Part shown: piece after piece, positions 16,642 to 26,550 of the stretch
Layout: every line of letters begins with the position of its first letter
Position numbering within the stretch: position 1 is the stretch's first letter
DNA from: G965214625 sp965214625
GTDB lineage: Bacteria > Pseudomonadota > Gammaproteobacteria > Arenicellales > Poriferihabitantaceae
DNA length: 64,000 nt
Direction of reading: 5' to 3'
Assembly (NCBI GenBank): GCA_965214625.1
Contig: OZ243962.1
Coordinates: 2,232,001-2,296,000 of the forward strand
The notes under the pieces: model-generated
The model's database searches: none
What the model saw: only the letters and a program-made list of their open reading frames with translations
What the model was told of the DNA's origin: nothing
Program-made: the position numbers and the translations under genes

Positions 16642-18018
16642 CTACTTCTTGATCCGTCGTTTCCAATGATCGATGGATTTTTGTGTGGTCCTGGACAGTG
16701 CCAATGTGTATGCCGCGACATTTTTGGTGATCGTCGAACCGGCACCGATGGTTGCCCCCTTGCCAATCTCGACGGGAGCGATCAGTTGACTGTCTGAACC
16801 AATAAAGGCATCCTGACCGATCACGGTTTGATGCTTGTTGGCACCATCATAGTTGCAGGTGATCACGCCGGCACCGATATTGACATTCTGCCCAACCAGA
16901 CTGTCACCCACATAACTCAGGTGATTCACTTTTGACCGTGCACCGATCCGGCTTTGCTTGGTTTCCACGAAGTTACCGATTCGGACCGAATCGGCCAACT
17001 GCGTGTTCGGCCGAATTCTGGCGAACGGGCCGATATGACAGTAATCACCCACCGCAGAACCCTCAATGACACAGTGTGACTCGACAACACAGTGACTCCC
17101 GATGGCGCTGTTCTTGATGACCGTGTTCGGTCCCACGACACAGTGATCACCCAGACGGACCGTTCCTTCGAAAACGACATTGATATCAATCGCACAATCC
17201 TGTCCGAACTGGCATTCACCGCGGATATCGATCCTGTCAGGATCCCTGAAGGTCACCCCCTGTGACATCAACCGGTGGGTCAGCCTGCGTTGATAGGCTC
17301 GTTCCAGACGGGACAGATCGATTTTTGTATTTACACCCAGCACCTCTTCGGGACAGTCCGGCTGAATACTCTGAATTTCAATCTGGTCCCGTGCCGCAAG
17401 GGCAATAATGTCAGGCAAGTAAAATTCTTGCTGTGCATTTTGATTTTGTACATGACGCAACCAGTGCGTGAATTGATGGGCCTTTCCCGCCATGCAATTG
17501 GTATTGGTTTCCTTGATACCGCGTTGCTGTTCGGTGGCATCCTTTTCTTCCACCACACCGACAATCTGATTTCTTTCGTCCCGAATGATCCGTCCCATGC
17601 CGGTCGGATTTTCGAGGTTGGCGGTCAGCAGACTCAACCCCTTGTCTGACTGGACCAGCTTGCAGAGTGTATTTGTCGTGATCAGGGGCGTATCACCGTT
17701 GAGAATCAAAATGGTTGAATCCGGCTGAATCGATGGCAGTGCCTGCAGCACAGCATGGCCGGTGCCAAGCTGTTGTGATTGTTCAACCCAGTTTAACGGG
17801 ATATCCTGACGATGGGCACACAGGTCGTCGATCGTGCGGATGACCTGATTTTTTTGATGGCCGACGACGATATGTATACAACGGGGGGTGAGTTGACTGA
17901 CCGTTTCGATCAGATGAAGCAGCATCGGTTTGCCGGCAATGGTGTGCAATACCTTGGATTGAGACGAGCACATCCGTTTGCCTTGCCCTGCCGCGAGGAC
18001 GATGATTTCAGTTGGCAT
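16642..18018 (-). CDS. glmU: bifunctional UDP-GlcNAc pyrophosphorylase / GlcN-1-P acetyltransferase
   Basis: Makes UDP-N-acetylglucosamine for peptidoglycan and LPS. The 458-residue product has the N-terminal pyrophosphorylase signature LAAGQGKRM, LNGDTPLI, and the C-terminal left-handed beta-helix of hexapeptide repeats (IGSHCVVESHCVIEGS region) with NYDGANKHQT. The ATG at 18018 is preceded by GAGGA with good spacing; an in-frame start at 18036 would overlap the ppsA stop region. It directly follows ppsA on the same strand. Confidence 0.96.
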   Translation of the reverse strand: MPTEIIVLAAGQGKRMCSSQSKVLHTIAGKPMLLHLIETVSQLTPRCIHIVVGHQKNQVIRTIDDLCAHRQDIPLNWVEQSQQLGTGHAVLQALPSIQPDSTILILNGDTPLITTNTLCKLVQSDKGLSLLTANLENPTGMGRIIRDERNQIVGVVEEKDATEQQRGIKETNTNCMAGKAHQFTHWLRHVQNQNAQQEFYLPDIIALAARDQIEIQSIQPDCPEEVLGVNTKIDLSRLERAYQRRLTHRLMSQGVTFRDPDRIDIRGECQFGQDCAIDINVVFEGTVRLGDHCVVGPNTVIKNSAIGSHCVVESHCVIEGSAVGDYCHIGPFARIRPNTQLADSVRIGNFVETKQSRIGARSKVNHLSYVGDSLVGQNVNIGAGVITCNYDGANKHQTVIGQDAFIGSDSQLIAPVEIGKGATIGAGSTITKNVAAYTLALSRTTQKSIDHWKRRIKK

Positions 18019-18036
18019 TTGAATCCTCGGGGTCAT

Positions 18037-20466
18037 TCAATGGTGGGGATGCCGGGTGTATCCAGCGCCATCATGCGGACCGTCCGCACCCTCGGCGTGT
18101 GCCGGCCGGTTTTCAGAAAGAAACAGCCAGGTCTGCAGCACGGTATCCGGGTTTAAAGACACGCTTTCGATGCCCTGTTCCATGAGCCAGTAAGCCAGGT
18201 CAGGATGGTCGGATGGTCCCTGGCCGCAAATCCCGACATATTTGTTGGCTTTCCGGCAGGCCTGTATGGCACAGCGAATCATCCACTTGACCGCCGCATT
18301 CCGTTCGTCGAACAGATGGGCAATAATTGCCGAGTCGCGGTCGAGTCCCAATGTGAATTGGGTCAGGTCGTTGGAACCGATCGAGAAACCGTCGAAATGC
18401 TCAAGAAATTGATCCGCCAGAACCGCGTTCGACGGAATTTCGCACATCATGATGATCTTCAATCCGTTTTCTCCCCGTTTCAGGCCATTTTCACCAAGCA
18501 GGTCAATCACCTGCCTGGCTTCGGTGAGCGTACGCACGAATGGCACCATGATCTCGATGTTGGTGAGCCCCATGTCGTCTCTTACGCGCTTGAGGGCGAC
18601 ACATTCAAGCTCGAAACACGCAGCAAACGAATCCGACACATAGCGGGAAGCTCCCCGGAATCCGAGCATCGGATTCTCTTCGTCCGGTTCAAATTGTTCG
18701 CCTCCGATCAGGTTGACGTATTCATTCGACTTGAAATCAGACAAGCGAACGATGACCGGTTTGGGGAAAAAGGCGGCACCCAATGAGGCAATGCCTTCGA
18801 TCAGTTTTTCAGTATAAAAAGACACCGGGTCCGCATACCCGGCTGTTTTTTGATCAATCAGGGCCTGAATGGGTGACGGCATGTGGTCTTTTTTCAGCAA
18901 GGCGTTCGGGTGGATGCCGATGGTATTGCTGATGATGAATTCCAGCCGGGCGAGCCCGACCCCGGCATTGGGTATTTTTGACAGCGAGAACGCCCGTTCA
19001 GGATTACCCACATTCATGCTGATCTTGAAAGGAAGATCGGGAAGCTGTTCAAGATCGGTGCGTATCAACCGGTAGTCAACAAGCCCTTCGTAAACATGGC
19101 CGGTATCGCCTTCAGCACAACTGACGGTGACATTCTGGGTGTCTTTCAGCATTTCAGTGGCGTTAGCGCAACCGACGATGGCCGGGACGCCCAACTCCCG
19201 GGCAATGATAGCCGCATGGCAGGTGCGTCCTCCGCGGTTGGTCACGATGGCGGCGGCCCGTTTCATTACCGGTTCCCAGTCCGGATCAGTCATGTCGGTG
19301 ACCAGCACATCCCCTTCCTTTACTTTGTCAAGATGCGTGATGTCAGGCACCAGCCGGACCGGGCCACTGCCAATGCGTTGGCCGATACTCCGTCCGGTAA
19401 CCAGTATGCGACTTTTTCCCTGCAGTTGGAACCGTTCCAGTGTGCGGGCACTGCCCCGACTCTGGACGGTTTCAGGACGTGCCTGCAAGATGAACAGTTC
19501 GCCGGTCTCGCCATCTTTGCCCCATTCGATATCCATCGGCCGGCCGTAGTGTTTTTCGATCGTCACGGCCATTTGAGCCAGTGCCGTGACCTCCTCATCC
19601 GAAATGGAAAATCTGGCCTGATGTTCCGGGGGAACATCGACGATGGCAACGGGGCTGTGCGATGTGTCCTTTGCAGAATAGATCATTTTGGACAGTTTCG
19701 AACCCAGTGTCCGACGCAGGATGCCCGGTCGATTTTGTTCGAGCGCCGGTTTGTAGACATAGAACTCATCCGGGTTGACCGACCCTTGGACAACGCATTC
19801 CCCGAGTCCCCACGATGACGTGATAAAGACCACCTGTTCGAAACCGGATTCGGTGTCAATCGTGAACATGACACCACTGGCGCCGAGATCACTGCGGACC
19901 ATTCGCTGGATCCCGGCGGACAAGGCCACATCGGCATGGTCAAACCCCTGGTGCACACGGTAGGCAATCGCACGATCATTAAACAATGAGGCAAAGACCT
20001 TCCTGATGGCGTGCAGAACATTGTCTGTCCCGGAGACATTCAGGAAAGTTTCCTGTTGGCCGGCAAAGGAGGCTTCCGGAAGATCTTCAGCGGTTGCCGA
20101 AGAACGAACCGCCACCGCTTGGGTGCCGGTGTGTGTGAGTTGGGCATACGCTTCTGTGATGGCCTGTTCAAGGCTGGGCGGGAGAGGATGGGAGAGGATA
20201 AGTCGACGTATTTCATTGCCCCGTTGCTGGAGTTGGACAATATCCTCAATATTCAATTGCTCCAGCAGACGATAGATTTTGCGATCCAGGTGTTCATGGC
20301 GAAGAAAAATCCTGAACGCGTTTGCGGTGGTTGCAAACCCGTCGGGAACCCGGATACCGGCGGCGGACAGATTGGAGAGCATTTCTCCCAATGAGGCATT
20401 TTTACCGCCAACAGTGTCGACATCGGTGATCCTCAGTTGGGCAAACCAGGAAATCATTTCAGTCAA
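18037..20466 (-). CDS. ppsA: phosphoenolpyruvate synthase
   Basis: Converts pyruvate and ATP to phosphoenolpyruvate, AMP and phosphate for gluconeogenesis. The 809-residue protein has the N-terminal nucleotide-binding domain (VGGKNASLGEM, VRSSATAEDLPEASFAGQQET), the phospho-histidine swivel GGRTCHAAIIARELGVPAIVG near residue 420, and the PEP-binding barrel ending with GQGPSDHP and SLNPDTV. The start is a TTG with GGAG 7 nt upstream; the next ATG, 9 nt later, is too far from that site. A 20-residue tail after the usual end is unconserved. It is divergent from its regulator gene ppsR. Confidence 0.96.
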   Translation of the reverse strand: MTEMISWFAQLRITDVDTVGGKNASLGEMLSNLSAAGIRVPDGFATTANAFRIFLRHEHLDRKIYRLLEQLNIEDIVQLQQRGNEIRRLILSHPLPPSLEQAITEAYAQLTHTGTQAVAVRSSATAEDLPEASFAGQQETFLNVSGTDNVLHAIRKVFASLFNDRAIAYRVHQGFDHADVALSAGIQRMVRSDLGASGVMFTIDTESGFEQVVFITSSWGLGECVVQGSVNPDEFYVYKPALEQNRPGILRRTLGSKLSKMIYSAKDTSHSPVAIVDVPPEHQARFSISDEEVTALAQMAVTIEKHYGRPMDIEWGKDGETGELFILQARPETVQSRGSARTLERFQLQGKSRILVTGRSIGQRIGSGPVRLVPDITHLDKVKEGDVLVTDMTDPDWEPVMKRAAAIVTNRGGRTCHAAIIARELGVPAIVGCANATEMLKDTQNVTVSCAEGDTGHVYEGLVDYRLIRTDLEQLPDLPFKISMNVGNPERAFSLSKIPNAGVGLARLEFIISNTIGIHPNALLKKDHMPSPIQALIDQKTAGYADPVSFYTEKLIEGIASLGAAFFPKPVIVRLSDFKSNEYVNLIGGEQFEPDEENPMLGFRGASRYVSDSFAACFELECVALKRVRDDMGLTNIEIMVPFVRTLTEARQVIDLLGENGLKRGENGLKIIMMCEIPSNAVLADQFLEHFDGFSIGSNDLTQFTLGLDRDSAIIAHLFDERNAAVKWMIRCAIQACRKANKYVGICGQGPSDHPDLAYWLMEQGIESVSLNPDTVLQTWLFLSENRPAHAEGADGPHDGAGYTRHPHH

Positions 20467-20787
20467 TTGAATACTCCAGTAACCAATTTAAAGAAAAAAT
20501 CGCATCGAATTCGGGATGATCGGAGCCTGAATGATAGCAGACTTCATTTTAAAAAAATCCGCTCTCTTCAAACCCCGACACCAAAATGAAAAGGGGATTG
20601 GGAATGCCCCATCGCCTGGAAGAAATCGAGTCTCTATTGACCAGACACTCCAGGCCGGATGGCACATCGGGTCACTTCGCGGAACCGAGGAGTCCGAGAA
20701 ATAGAATCTGATCATTGAAACCGTTAGAATGCCACTGTTCGGCCCGAACCGGGACGCAGGCCAACCGACACCGATATCAACACAATC
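20467..20787. other. ppsA-ppsR divergent intergenic region
   Basis: A 321-nt stretch that must hold the promoters of both divergent genes. I found no convincing promoter pair, operator or terminator on either strand; short A/T runs lie near 20550. Confidence 0.4.
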
Positions 20788-21609
20788 ATGCAACTACGCC
20801 CTGTTTTCATCATTTCCGATCGAAGTGGCTTAACGGCAGAAACTATTTGCCATACACTGATCAGCCAGTTTCCCGATACGGCATTCCAGCAAGAAGCCCT
20901 GCCTTTCGTCGATAATCCCGACAAGCTGAAACAGGCGGTCAGGCAGATCAATCAGGCGGCCCGACGCACCGGACTGAGACCATTGGTGTTTACGACGTTT
21001 GTACAAGAGAGCGATGCCGCTGCGCTGGCTGAAGCGGAGGCAGAAATTTTTGACTTGTTTGATCCGTTCATCAGTCGCATGGAGCAGTTATTGGGACAAA
21101 GAGCATCCCATCAACCCGGCCAGGCACATGGGATTGCGGATGTGGTGCGATACAGCCAAAGAATCAACGCGGTGAATTATTCGTTGCACTGTGATGACGG
21201 ACTGCATTTCAAGCACTACGACCGTGCGACCCTTATCTTGTTGGGGGTTTCACGATCCGGTAAAACACCGACCTGCTTGTACCTGGCACTGCATTTCGGA
21301 TTTTATGCAGCGAATTATCCGTTGACCGAAGAAGATTTCCTGCAAGGCGGGTTGCCGGAAATCCTGCTGCCCTACCGTGATAAAACGTTCGGTCTGACGA
21401 TTGATCCGCTGCGTTTGCATCAGATCCGGACTGAACGCAGACCGGGCAGTGACTATGCCTCACTGAGCCGGTGCCAGACGGATGTGCAACGAGCGCAGGA
21501 TTTGTTCAACCGGTACCGTATCCCGTACTGTGATTCGACGGCCTACTCGGTCGAAGAACTGGGCAGCACGATCAAACACAAAATGGGATTGCAGTCGACA
21601 TTGTACTGA
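20788..21609 (+). CDS. ppsR: phosphoenolpyruvate synthase regulatory protein PpsR
   Basis: Bifunctional serine/threonine kinase and pyrophosphorylase that inactivates PEP synthase by ADP-dependent phosphorylation and reactivates it with phosphate. The 273-residue protein has the DUF299 N-terminal stretch VFIISDRSGLTAET, the P-loop GVSRSGKT (residues 153-160) and YPLTEED. Its divergent position next to ppsA confirms which PEP enzyme it targets. Length is normal. Confidence 0.95.
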   Translation: MQLRPVFIISDRSGLTAETICHTLISQFPDTAFQQEALPFVDNPDKLKQAVRQINQAARRTGLRPLVFTTFVQESDAAALAEAEAEIFDLFDPFISRMEQLLGQRASHQPGQAHGIADVVRYSQRINAVNYSLHCDDGLHFKHYDRATLILLGVSRSGKTPTCLYLALHFGFYAANYPLTEEDFLQGGLPEILLPYRDKTFGLTIDPLRLHQIRTERRPGSDYASLSRCQTDVQRAQDLFNRYRIPYCDSTAYSVEELGSTIKHKMGLQSTLY

Positions 21610-21861
21610 GGGGTTGCTGTGTGATTCCCGGTGTCTTTGTTGACGGCTCGTTGGATACGAAAATAGAGATGGGCGCCTTTTCGGTTTAACAGTAGCTTGT
21701 ATCTCCCGTTATACCCTTCACACCGCTTCGCCAATGGTAACAGGGCAGGTTCATCTTGACACACTGTTGACAAGTGTCACGGATACCTCGATGCGTTGGC
21801 ACAAAGGATGATTTCGATCAGATTCAATCGATAAAATACTTGTTGGAAGCAGGGCTAATTA
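21610..21861. other. non-coding region between ppsR and the clpB promoter
   Basis: About 250 nt with no gene that I can support and no clear terminator. It ends at the clpB heat-shock promoter. Confidence 0.4.
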
Positions 21862-21890
21862 CTTGAATAAAAAGACGGTTGCCCCCATTT
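21862..21890 (+). promoter_or_regulatory. sigma-32 heat-shock promoter of clpB
   Basis: CTTGAA (21862-21867) and CCCCATTT (21883-21890) are separated by 15 nt, closely matching the RpoH (sigma-32) consensus CTTGAA-N13-15-CCCCAT. It lies 40 nt before the clpB start, so clpB is expected to be induced by heat through RpoH, unlike groESL which carries a CIRCE element. Confidence 0.85.
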
Positions 21891-21930
21891 TTTGATCAGA
21901 CAAAATCAACCGATAGTGGGGTAACAGATC

Positions 21931-24537
21931 ATGCGAATGGACAAGTTGACGACCAAGTTCCAACTTGCCTTGAGTGATGCCCAGAGTCTGGCCGTCGGTC
22001 GCAATCACCAGTTTCTTGAGCCCCAGCATCTCATGCTGGCGTTGTTGGATCAAGATGGTGGGAGTGCCCGGTACCTGCTGGCGCAAAGTAATGTCAATGT
22101 CAATCAACTGCGCTCGGCGTTGGGACAGGCACTGGACCGATTTCCCCAGGTGCAGGGTAATCAGGGTGAGGTGCATCTTTCAGCCCATCTGGGGAAATTG
22201 CTTAATGTCAGTGACAGACTGGCCCAGGAACGCAACGATCAATACATCGCCAGCGAACTGTATATCTTGGCTGCGATTGAAGATAAAGGAGATCTCGGCA
22301 AACTGTTGCGGGAGGCAGGTGCCACGAAAGAACGACTGGAACAGGCCATTGACGCGATGCGTGGTGGTCAAACGGTGGAAAATGCCAATGCCGAGGAGCA
22401 GCGCCAGGCACTGGAAAAGTACACCATTGATATTACAGAGCGTGCAGAACAGGGAAAGCTTGATCCGGTCATCGGTCGTGATGACGAAATCCGTCGTGCG
22501 ATTCAAGTGCTGCAGCGAAGAACGAAGAACAATCCGGTTCTGATTGGCGAGCCGGGGGTCGGGAAGACCGCGATCATCGAGGGGCTGGCACAACGAATCG
22601 TCAATGGGGAAGTGCCCGATGGCGTCAGGAACAAACGTGTCCTGTCGCTTGATCTGGGGGCATTGTTGGCGGGGGCTAAATTCAGGGGTGAGTTCGAGGA
22701 ACGACTTAAAGCTGTCCTGCATGACCTTTCGAAACAGGAGGGGCAGATTATCCTGTTTATCGATGAACTGCATACCATGGTCGGCGCAGGCAAGGCAGAG
22801 GGGTCAATGGATGCCGGTAACATGCTCAAACCGGCATTGGCTCGAGGTGAACTGCACTGTGTCGGTGCAACAACACTGGATGAATATCGACAATATATTG
22901 AAAAAGATGCGGCGCTTGAACGACGGTTCCAGAAAGTCCTGGTCGATCAGCCTTCGGTTGAGGATACCATTGCCATTTTAAGGGGGCTCAAGGAACGATA
23001 TGAAGTGCATCACGGCGTGGATATTACTGATCCGGCACTTGTGGCGGCGGCAACACTGTCTCATCGCTATATCACCGACAGGAACCTACCGGACAAGGCG
23101 ATCGACCTGGTTGATGAAGCGGCAAGCCGGATTCGGATGGAAATTGATTCGAAGCCCGAAGCGATGGACAAACTGGACCGACGGTTGATTCAGCTGAAGA
23201 TAGAGCGCGAGGCACTCAAAAAGGAAAGTGATCAGGCGTCCGCAAAACGGCTCAAGGATCTCGAGAACGAGATTGATGATCTGGAACGCGAATCTGCCGA
23301 TATGGAAGAAATATGGAATGCGGAAAAATCGGCAGTGCAAGGCAGCCAATATCTGAAAGAAGAACTGGAACGTGTTCGTGTCGAACTCGAAACATCAAGA
23401 CGAGCGGGAGATCTGGCACGGATGTCCGAACTCCAGTATGGACGCATTCCTGCACTGGAAAAACAACTTGTTTCCGCATCACAGGCGGAAAACCAGGAGA
23501 TGACCTTGCTCCGTAATCGTGTTACCGAAGACGAAATTGCGGAAATAGTCTCCAAGTGGACGGGCATTCCGGTTGCCAAAATGCTGGAAGGCGAAAGGGA
23601 GAAACTGTTGCAGATGGAGTCTGTTCTGCATCAACGGGTGATCGGTCAAGAGGAAGCGATCAGCGCGGTGAGTCATGCGATACGCCGCTCCCGGGCCGGT
23701 TTGTCCGATCCGAACCGCCCGTCTGGTTCTTTCATGTTTCTCGGACCGACCGGTGTTGGGAAAACAGAGTTGGTCAAATCACTGGCAGAATTCCTGTTCG
23801 ACACACAAGAGGCCATGGTGCGCATCGACATGTCGGAATTTATGGAAAAACATTCAGTTGCCCGACTGATAGGCGCTCCTCCCGGATATGTGGGATATGA
23901 AGAAGGCGGTTATCTGACCGAAACGATCAGGAGAAAGCCCTATTCGGTTGTCCTGCTCGATGAGATCGAGAAAGCGCATCCGGACGTGTTCAATGTACTG
24001 CTTCAGGTGCTGGATGACGGGCGTTTGACAGACAGTCAGGGTCGGACGGTTGACTTCAAGAACACGGTCGTTGTCATGACGTCGAATCTTGGGTCGGACG
24101 TGATCCAGAATCTCGGCAACCTGGATGATTATGCCGCAATGAAGGCGGCCGTGATGGACGGGGTCAGCCATCACTTTCGTCCCGAATTCTTGAACAGGAT
24201 AGATGACATGGTGGTATTTCATTCGCTGACTCCAACCCAGATCCGGGAGATTGCTAAAATTCAGATTCAACATCTGCAAAGCCGGTTGATTGAACGGGAT
24301 ATAAGGCTGGCGCTGTCGGATGAGGCACTTGTGAAACTGGCGGAGGCGGGGTTTGACCCGGTTTACGGTGCCAGGCCTTTGAAAAGAACCATTCAGGTTG
24401 AAATAGAAAATCCCGTTGCCCAGAAAATATTGTCCGGTGAGATTACCGGCCATTCGGTTCTCAATGTTGAGGTGAAAGGACATGAATTCGTGTTCGTCGG
24501 TGATACCGACCCAGTCCAGTATGGCTATGGAACCTGA
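21931..24537 (+). CDS. clpB: ATP-dependent disaggregase ClpB
   Basis: Hexameric Hsp100 chaperone that, with DnaK, extracts proteins from aggregates. The 868-residue protein has the Clp N-domain repeats, a first AAA module with Walker A GEPGVGKT and Walker B ILFIDELHT, the long coiled-coil middle domain (about residues 400-520, rich in Glu, Lys and Arg), and a second module with GPTGVGKTE and VVLLDEIEKAHPDV. Length and N-terminus (MRMDKLTTKFQ) match the family. A sigma-32-type promoter lies upstream. Its last 13 nt overlap the convergent GIY-YIG gene. Confidence 0.98.
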   Translation: MRMDKLTTKFQLALSDAQSLAVGRNHQFLEPQHLMLALLDQDGGSARYLLAQSNVNVNQLRSALGQALDRFPQVQGNQGEVHLSAHLGKLLNVSDRLAQERNDQYIASELYILAAIEDKGDLGKLLREAGATKERLEQAIDAMRGGQTVENANAEEQRQALEKYTIDITERAEQGKLDPVIGRDDEIRRAIQVLQRRTKNNPVLIGEPGVGKTAIIEGLAQRIVNGEVPDGVRNKRVLSLDLGALLAGAKFRGEFEERLKAVLHDLSKQEGQIILFIDELHTMVGAGKAEGSMDAGNMLKPALARGELHCVGATTLDEYRQYIEKDAALERRFQKVLVDQPSVEDTIAILRGLKERYEVHHGVDITDPALVAAATLSHRYITDRNLPDKAIDLVDEAASRIRMEIDSKPEAMDKLDRRLIQLKIEREALKKESDQASAKRLKDLENEIDDLERESADMEEIWNAEKSAVQGSQYLKEELERVRVELETSRRAGDLARMSELQYGRIPALEKQLVSASQAENQEMTLLRNRVTEDEIAEIVSKWTGIPVAKMLEGEREKLLQMESVLHQRVIGQEEAISAVSHAIRRSRAGLSDPNRPSGSFMFLGPTGVGKTELVKSLAEFLFDTQEAMVRIDMSEFMEKHSVARLIGAPPGYVGYEEGGYLTETIRRKPYSVVLLDEIEKAHPDVFNVLLQVLDDGRLTDSQGRTVDFKNTVVVMTSNLGSDVIQNLGNLDDYAAMKAAVMDGVSHHFRPEFLNRIDDMVVFHSLTPTQIREIAKIQIQHLQSRLIERDIRLALSDEALVKLAEAGFDPVYGARPLKRTIQVEIENPVAQKILSGEITGHSVLNVEVKGHEFVFVGDTDPVQYGYGT

Positions 24538-24794
24538 GTGGCTTTATGTTCAATCAATTTCAGTTTGTCTGCCCGGGTAAGCTGTTTGATCTGGTACTCC
24601 CGTTTGCTTGCCTCGGAGCGACAGGTGGTGTTTTCCAGATAAACCAGCTTGACGGGACGTCTCGACCGGGTATAGCGGGTGTCCTTGTTGATCTGGGTAT
24701 TATGCTCTTCAATCCGGCGGACAAAATCGGTTGTGATGCCGGTATACAGACTGTTATCTGAACATCGGACGATATAGACAAACCAGTCAGCCAT
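24525..24794 (-). CDS. GIY-YIG nuclease superfamily protein
   Basis: An 89-residue single-domain GIY-YIG protein of the YhbQ/UPF0213 type. The motif is WFVYIVRCSDNSLYTGIT followed by a conserved Arg in RRIEEHN and a Glu in SEASKREYQIK. Such proteins are predicted nucleases, but most have no proven role. The start at 24794 (MADWFVYI) was chosen by homology and overlaps the upstream SprT-like gene by 8 nt, so they are co-transcribed. Its 3' end overlaps clpB from the opposite strand. Confidence 0.85.
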   Translation of the reverse strand: MADWFVYIVRCSDNSLYTGITTDFVRRIEEHNTQINKDTRYTRSRRPVKLVYLENTTCRSEASKREYQIKQLTRADKLKLIEHKATQVP

Positions 24795-25326
24795 TGTTCT
24801 GCCGATCGAACGCCAAGGGGGTGCCACAGCGCCGACAGATATATTCGGCCTGTTTGTTGATGATTTTGTTGTGGCGGCGGGCGGTGAGTTGATGGATTTG
24901 ACAACCGCAGTGATAGGGATGGGTTTTGGCTTTCCGAACCGGGATGCCTGATAAATCGTAGCGACTGGTGACCATGGGTACTTTCCCGAACTGTCTCATG
25001 ATATGTTTCCATTCCCTACCATGGGGCCTGATGTTGATTCGACCATAAAGACGGTCGGCGATATAGTGGGCGACCTCGTGAGGAACGGTGTTTGACAGAT
25101 TGTCCTGGTAGTATTTGGCGAAGATGAAGGGATTGTATCGAATGATTTTTTGATCTCCCTTTACCTGATAGCAGCCGGCAGATCGTCCTTTCAGATCAAA
25201 GTGGACCGGAATGAGATCAAATTCGGCATCAAACAGCACCGATGCTTTACCGATATATTCACAAGTCTGTTCGATGACTTCGGTGATTTGCTTTCCACCG
25301 ATCGGCGAAATGTTGTTATAACTCAT
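24787..25326 (-). CDS. SprT-like zinc metalloprotease family protein
   Basis: A 179-residue protein of the SprT family, related to the protease domain of eukaryotic Spartan. It has the zinc protease motif HEVAH (His83, Glu84, His87) and a C-terminal zinc ribbon with HCGC and CRRCG pairs. In bacteria its substrate is not established; homology suggests cleavage of DNA-associated protein. Translation is likely coupled to the GIY-YIG gene. Length is close to Escherichia SprT (165). Confidence 0.88.
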   Translation of the reverse strand: MSYNNISPIGGKQITEVIEQTCEYIGKASVLFDAEFDLIPVHFDLKGRSAGCYQVKGDQKIIRYNPFIFAKYYQDNLSNTVPHEVAHYIADRLYGRINIRPHGREWKHIMRQFGKVPMVTSRYDLSGIPVRKAKTHPYHCGCQIHQLTARRHNKIINKQAEYICRRCGTPLAFDRQNNG

Positions 25327-26550
25327 GGCGGACTTGAATCACTGGGGCCCTGTTCTGATGGTATGGAGTCTCTGGTTTCGGGCTGTCAGTCTGCTGATCT
25401 GTTGATCGCCTCTGGAAACAATGTTGTGACCGGAAAATATCATGCATCCGCCGAACCGGTAGTATCTGTATCACGGTGTCGCTTTGTCATTACAATTCGG
25501 CTATTGTCCATTATTGACTATGGTTAGGCAGTCTTGGTGCCGAAATTCAGAGCCCGCAATCACAATGGATTGATGATGATCGATAGCCACTGCGAGGCTG
25601 GCTGCATTGCTACAGTGGGTTTCCGTAGCGTTATCATCGTTTTTCCAGTGCTTTGGGAAGTGGGCGGTGGTTCCCCAATGAAGCGGTTTCTTTAAGCACA
25701 CGAGTCTGCGTTATTGCCGACAACCACATCATCATGTTTAATGGGCAGACCGCAGTGGCTTCCCTGCCCTTGGGTATCTGAAAAATCGTCATTCGACAAA
25801 TCTTCAGATTCAGATAAGCTGCATTAAAGGTTGTCCAGACTTACTTTGACATGCATGTCTTATTGTGTCGGGCGTTCAAGAAAATAACAACTGGACATGT
25901 AATTGTTTGCGATGCGGTTCTGCCGGCCACAAGTCACATTGTCCTTGCTGATTGATCCGGCTTTCTGCTGATGTGTCGAAAACGACGTATCATCCATGAA
26001 ATTTTAACCTTGTGGATGTCAATAAACAAGCTACTGCTGCGCAGCGCCTGCGAGCGCAATTCTGCAATGTCCCCTTGTCCCTTTCCCTTTCAAGGACTCA
26101 AGACAGTCTCACTCCAGTGAGCGGGATTTTCCGTTGATAGGATGTTGCACACATCAGGAAGTGTCTGTTTTCATGCCTCAATCTGCACGTAGATTGCTGT
26201 ACGGATTGTTGTACGCTTTTTATCCCTGATCACCACCCCGGGGTTCTCTACAGTATAAACCGTAACCTAAACGGTGGTGTTTGACCCTGGCTCCAGGCCT
26301 ACCCATACGGCAGACCCAATACCGAACTGAACGGTTCAGTTGATCCGGACTGTGTGCTTGCCGGGCGAACCGATGAAATGCCAACGATGCTGACGTATAC
26401 TTCGGCCTATAGTGTCTTTCCGGTGGACATGAATCTGTTGATCATATGGCTGTTCATGTTTCTGGTACCGGTTTCTCTGCTTCATCGGTGAAATTTCCGG
26501 GTTTGGATCAATGGTCAAACTATTGGATTGTCTGAATAGTGAGTCGGGAC
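25327..26550. other. 1.2-kb gene-poor region
   Basis: No convincing gene on either strand; only short open frames with no recognisable family. A frame on the minus strand near 25.6 kb contains a stretch resembling NAASLAVAIDHHQSIVIAG, weakly like a beta-propeller (SBBP or delta-60-type) repeat, which could be a decayed surface-protein fragment; I do not trust it. A 17-bp palindrome lies at 26325-26341. The region borders the broken transposase and may itself be decayed accessory DNA. Confidence 0.4.
26325..26341. repeat. 17-bp perfect palindrome upstream of the TPR gene
   Basis: AACTGAACGGTTCAGTT: 8-bp arms around a single G. It lies about 210 nt before the TPR protein start and may be an operator or part of a decayed element. 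No promoter boxes could be tied to it. Confidence 0.35.
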
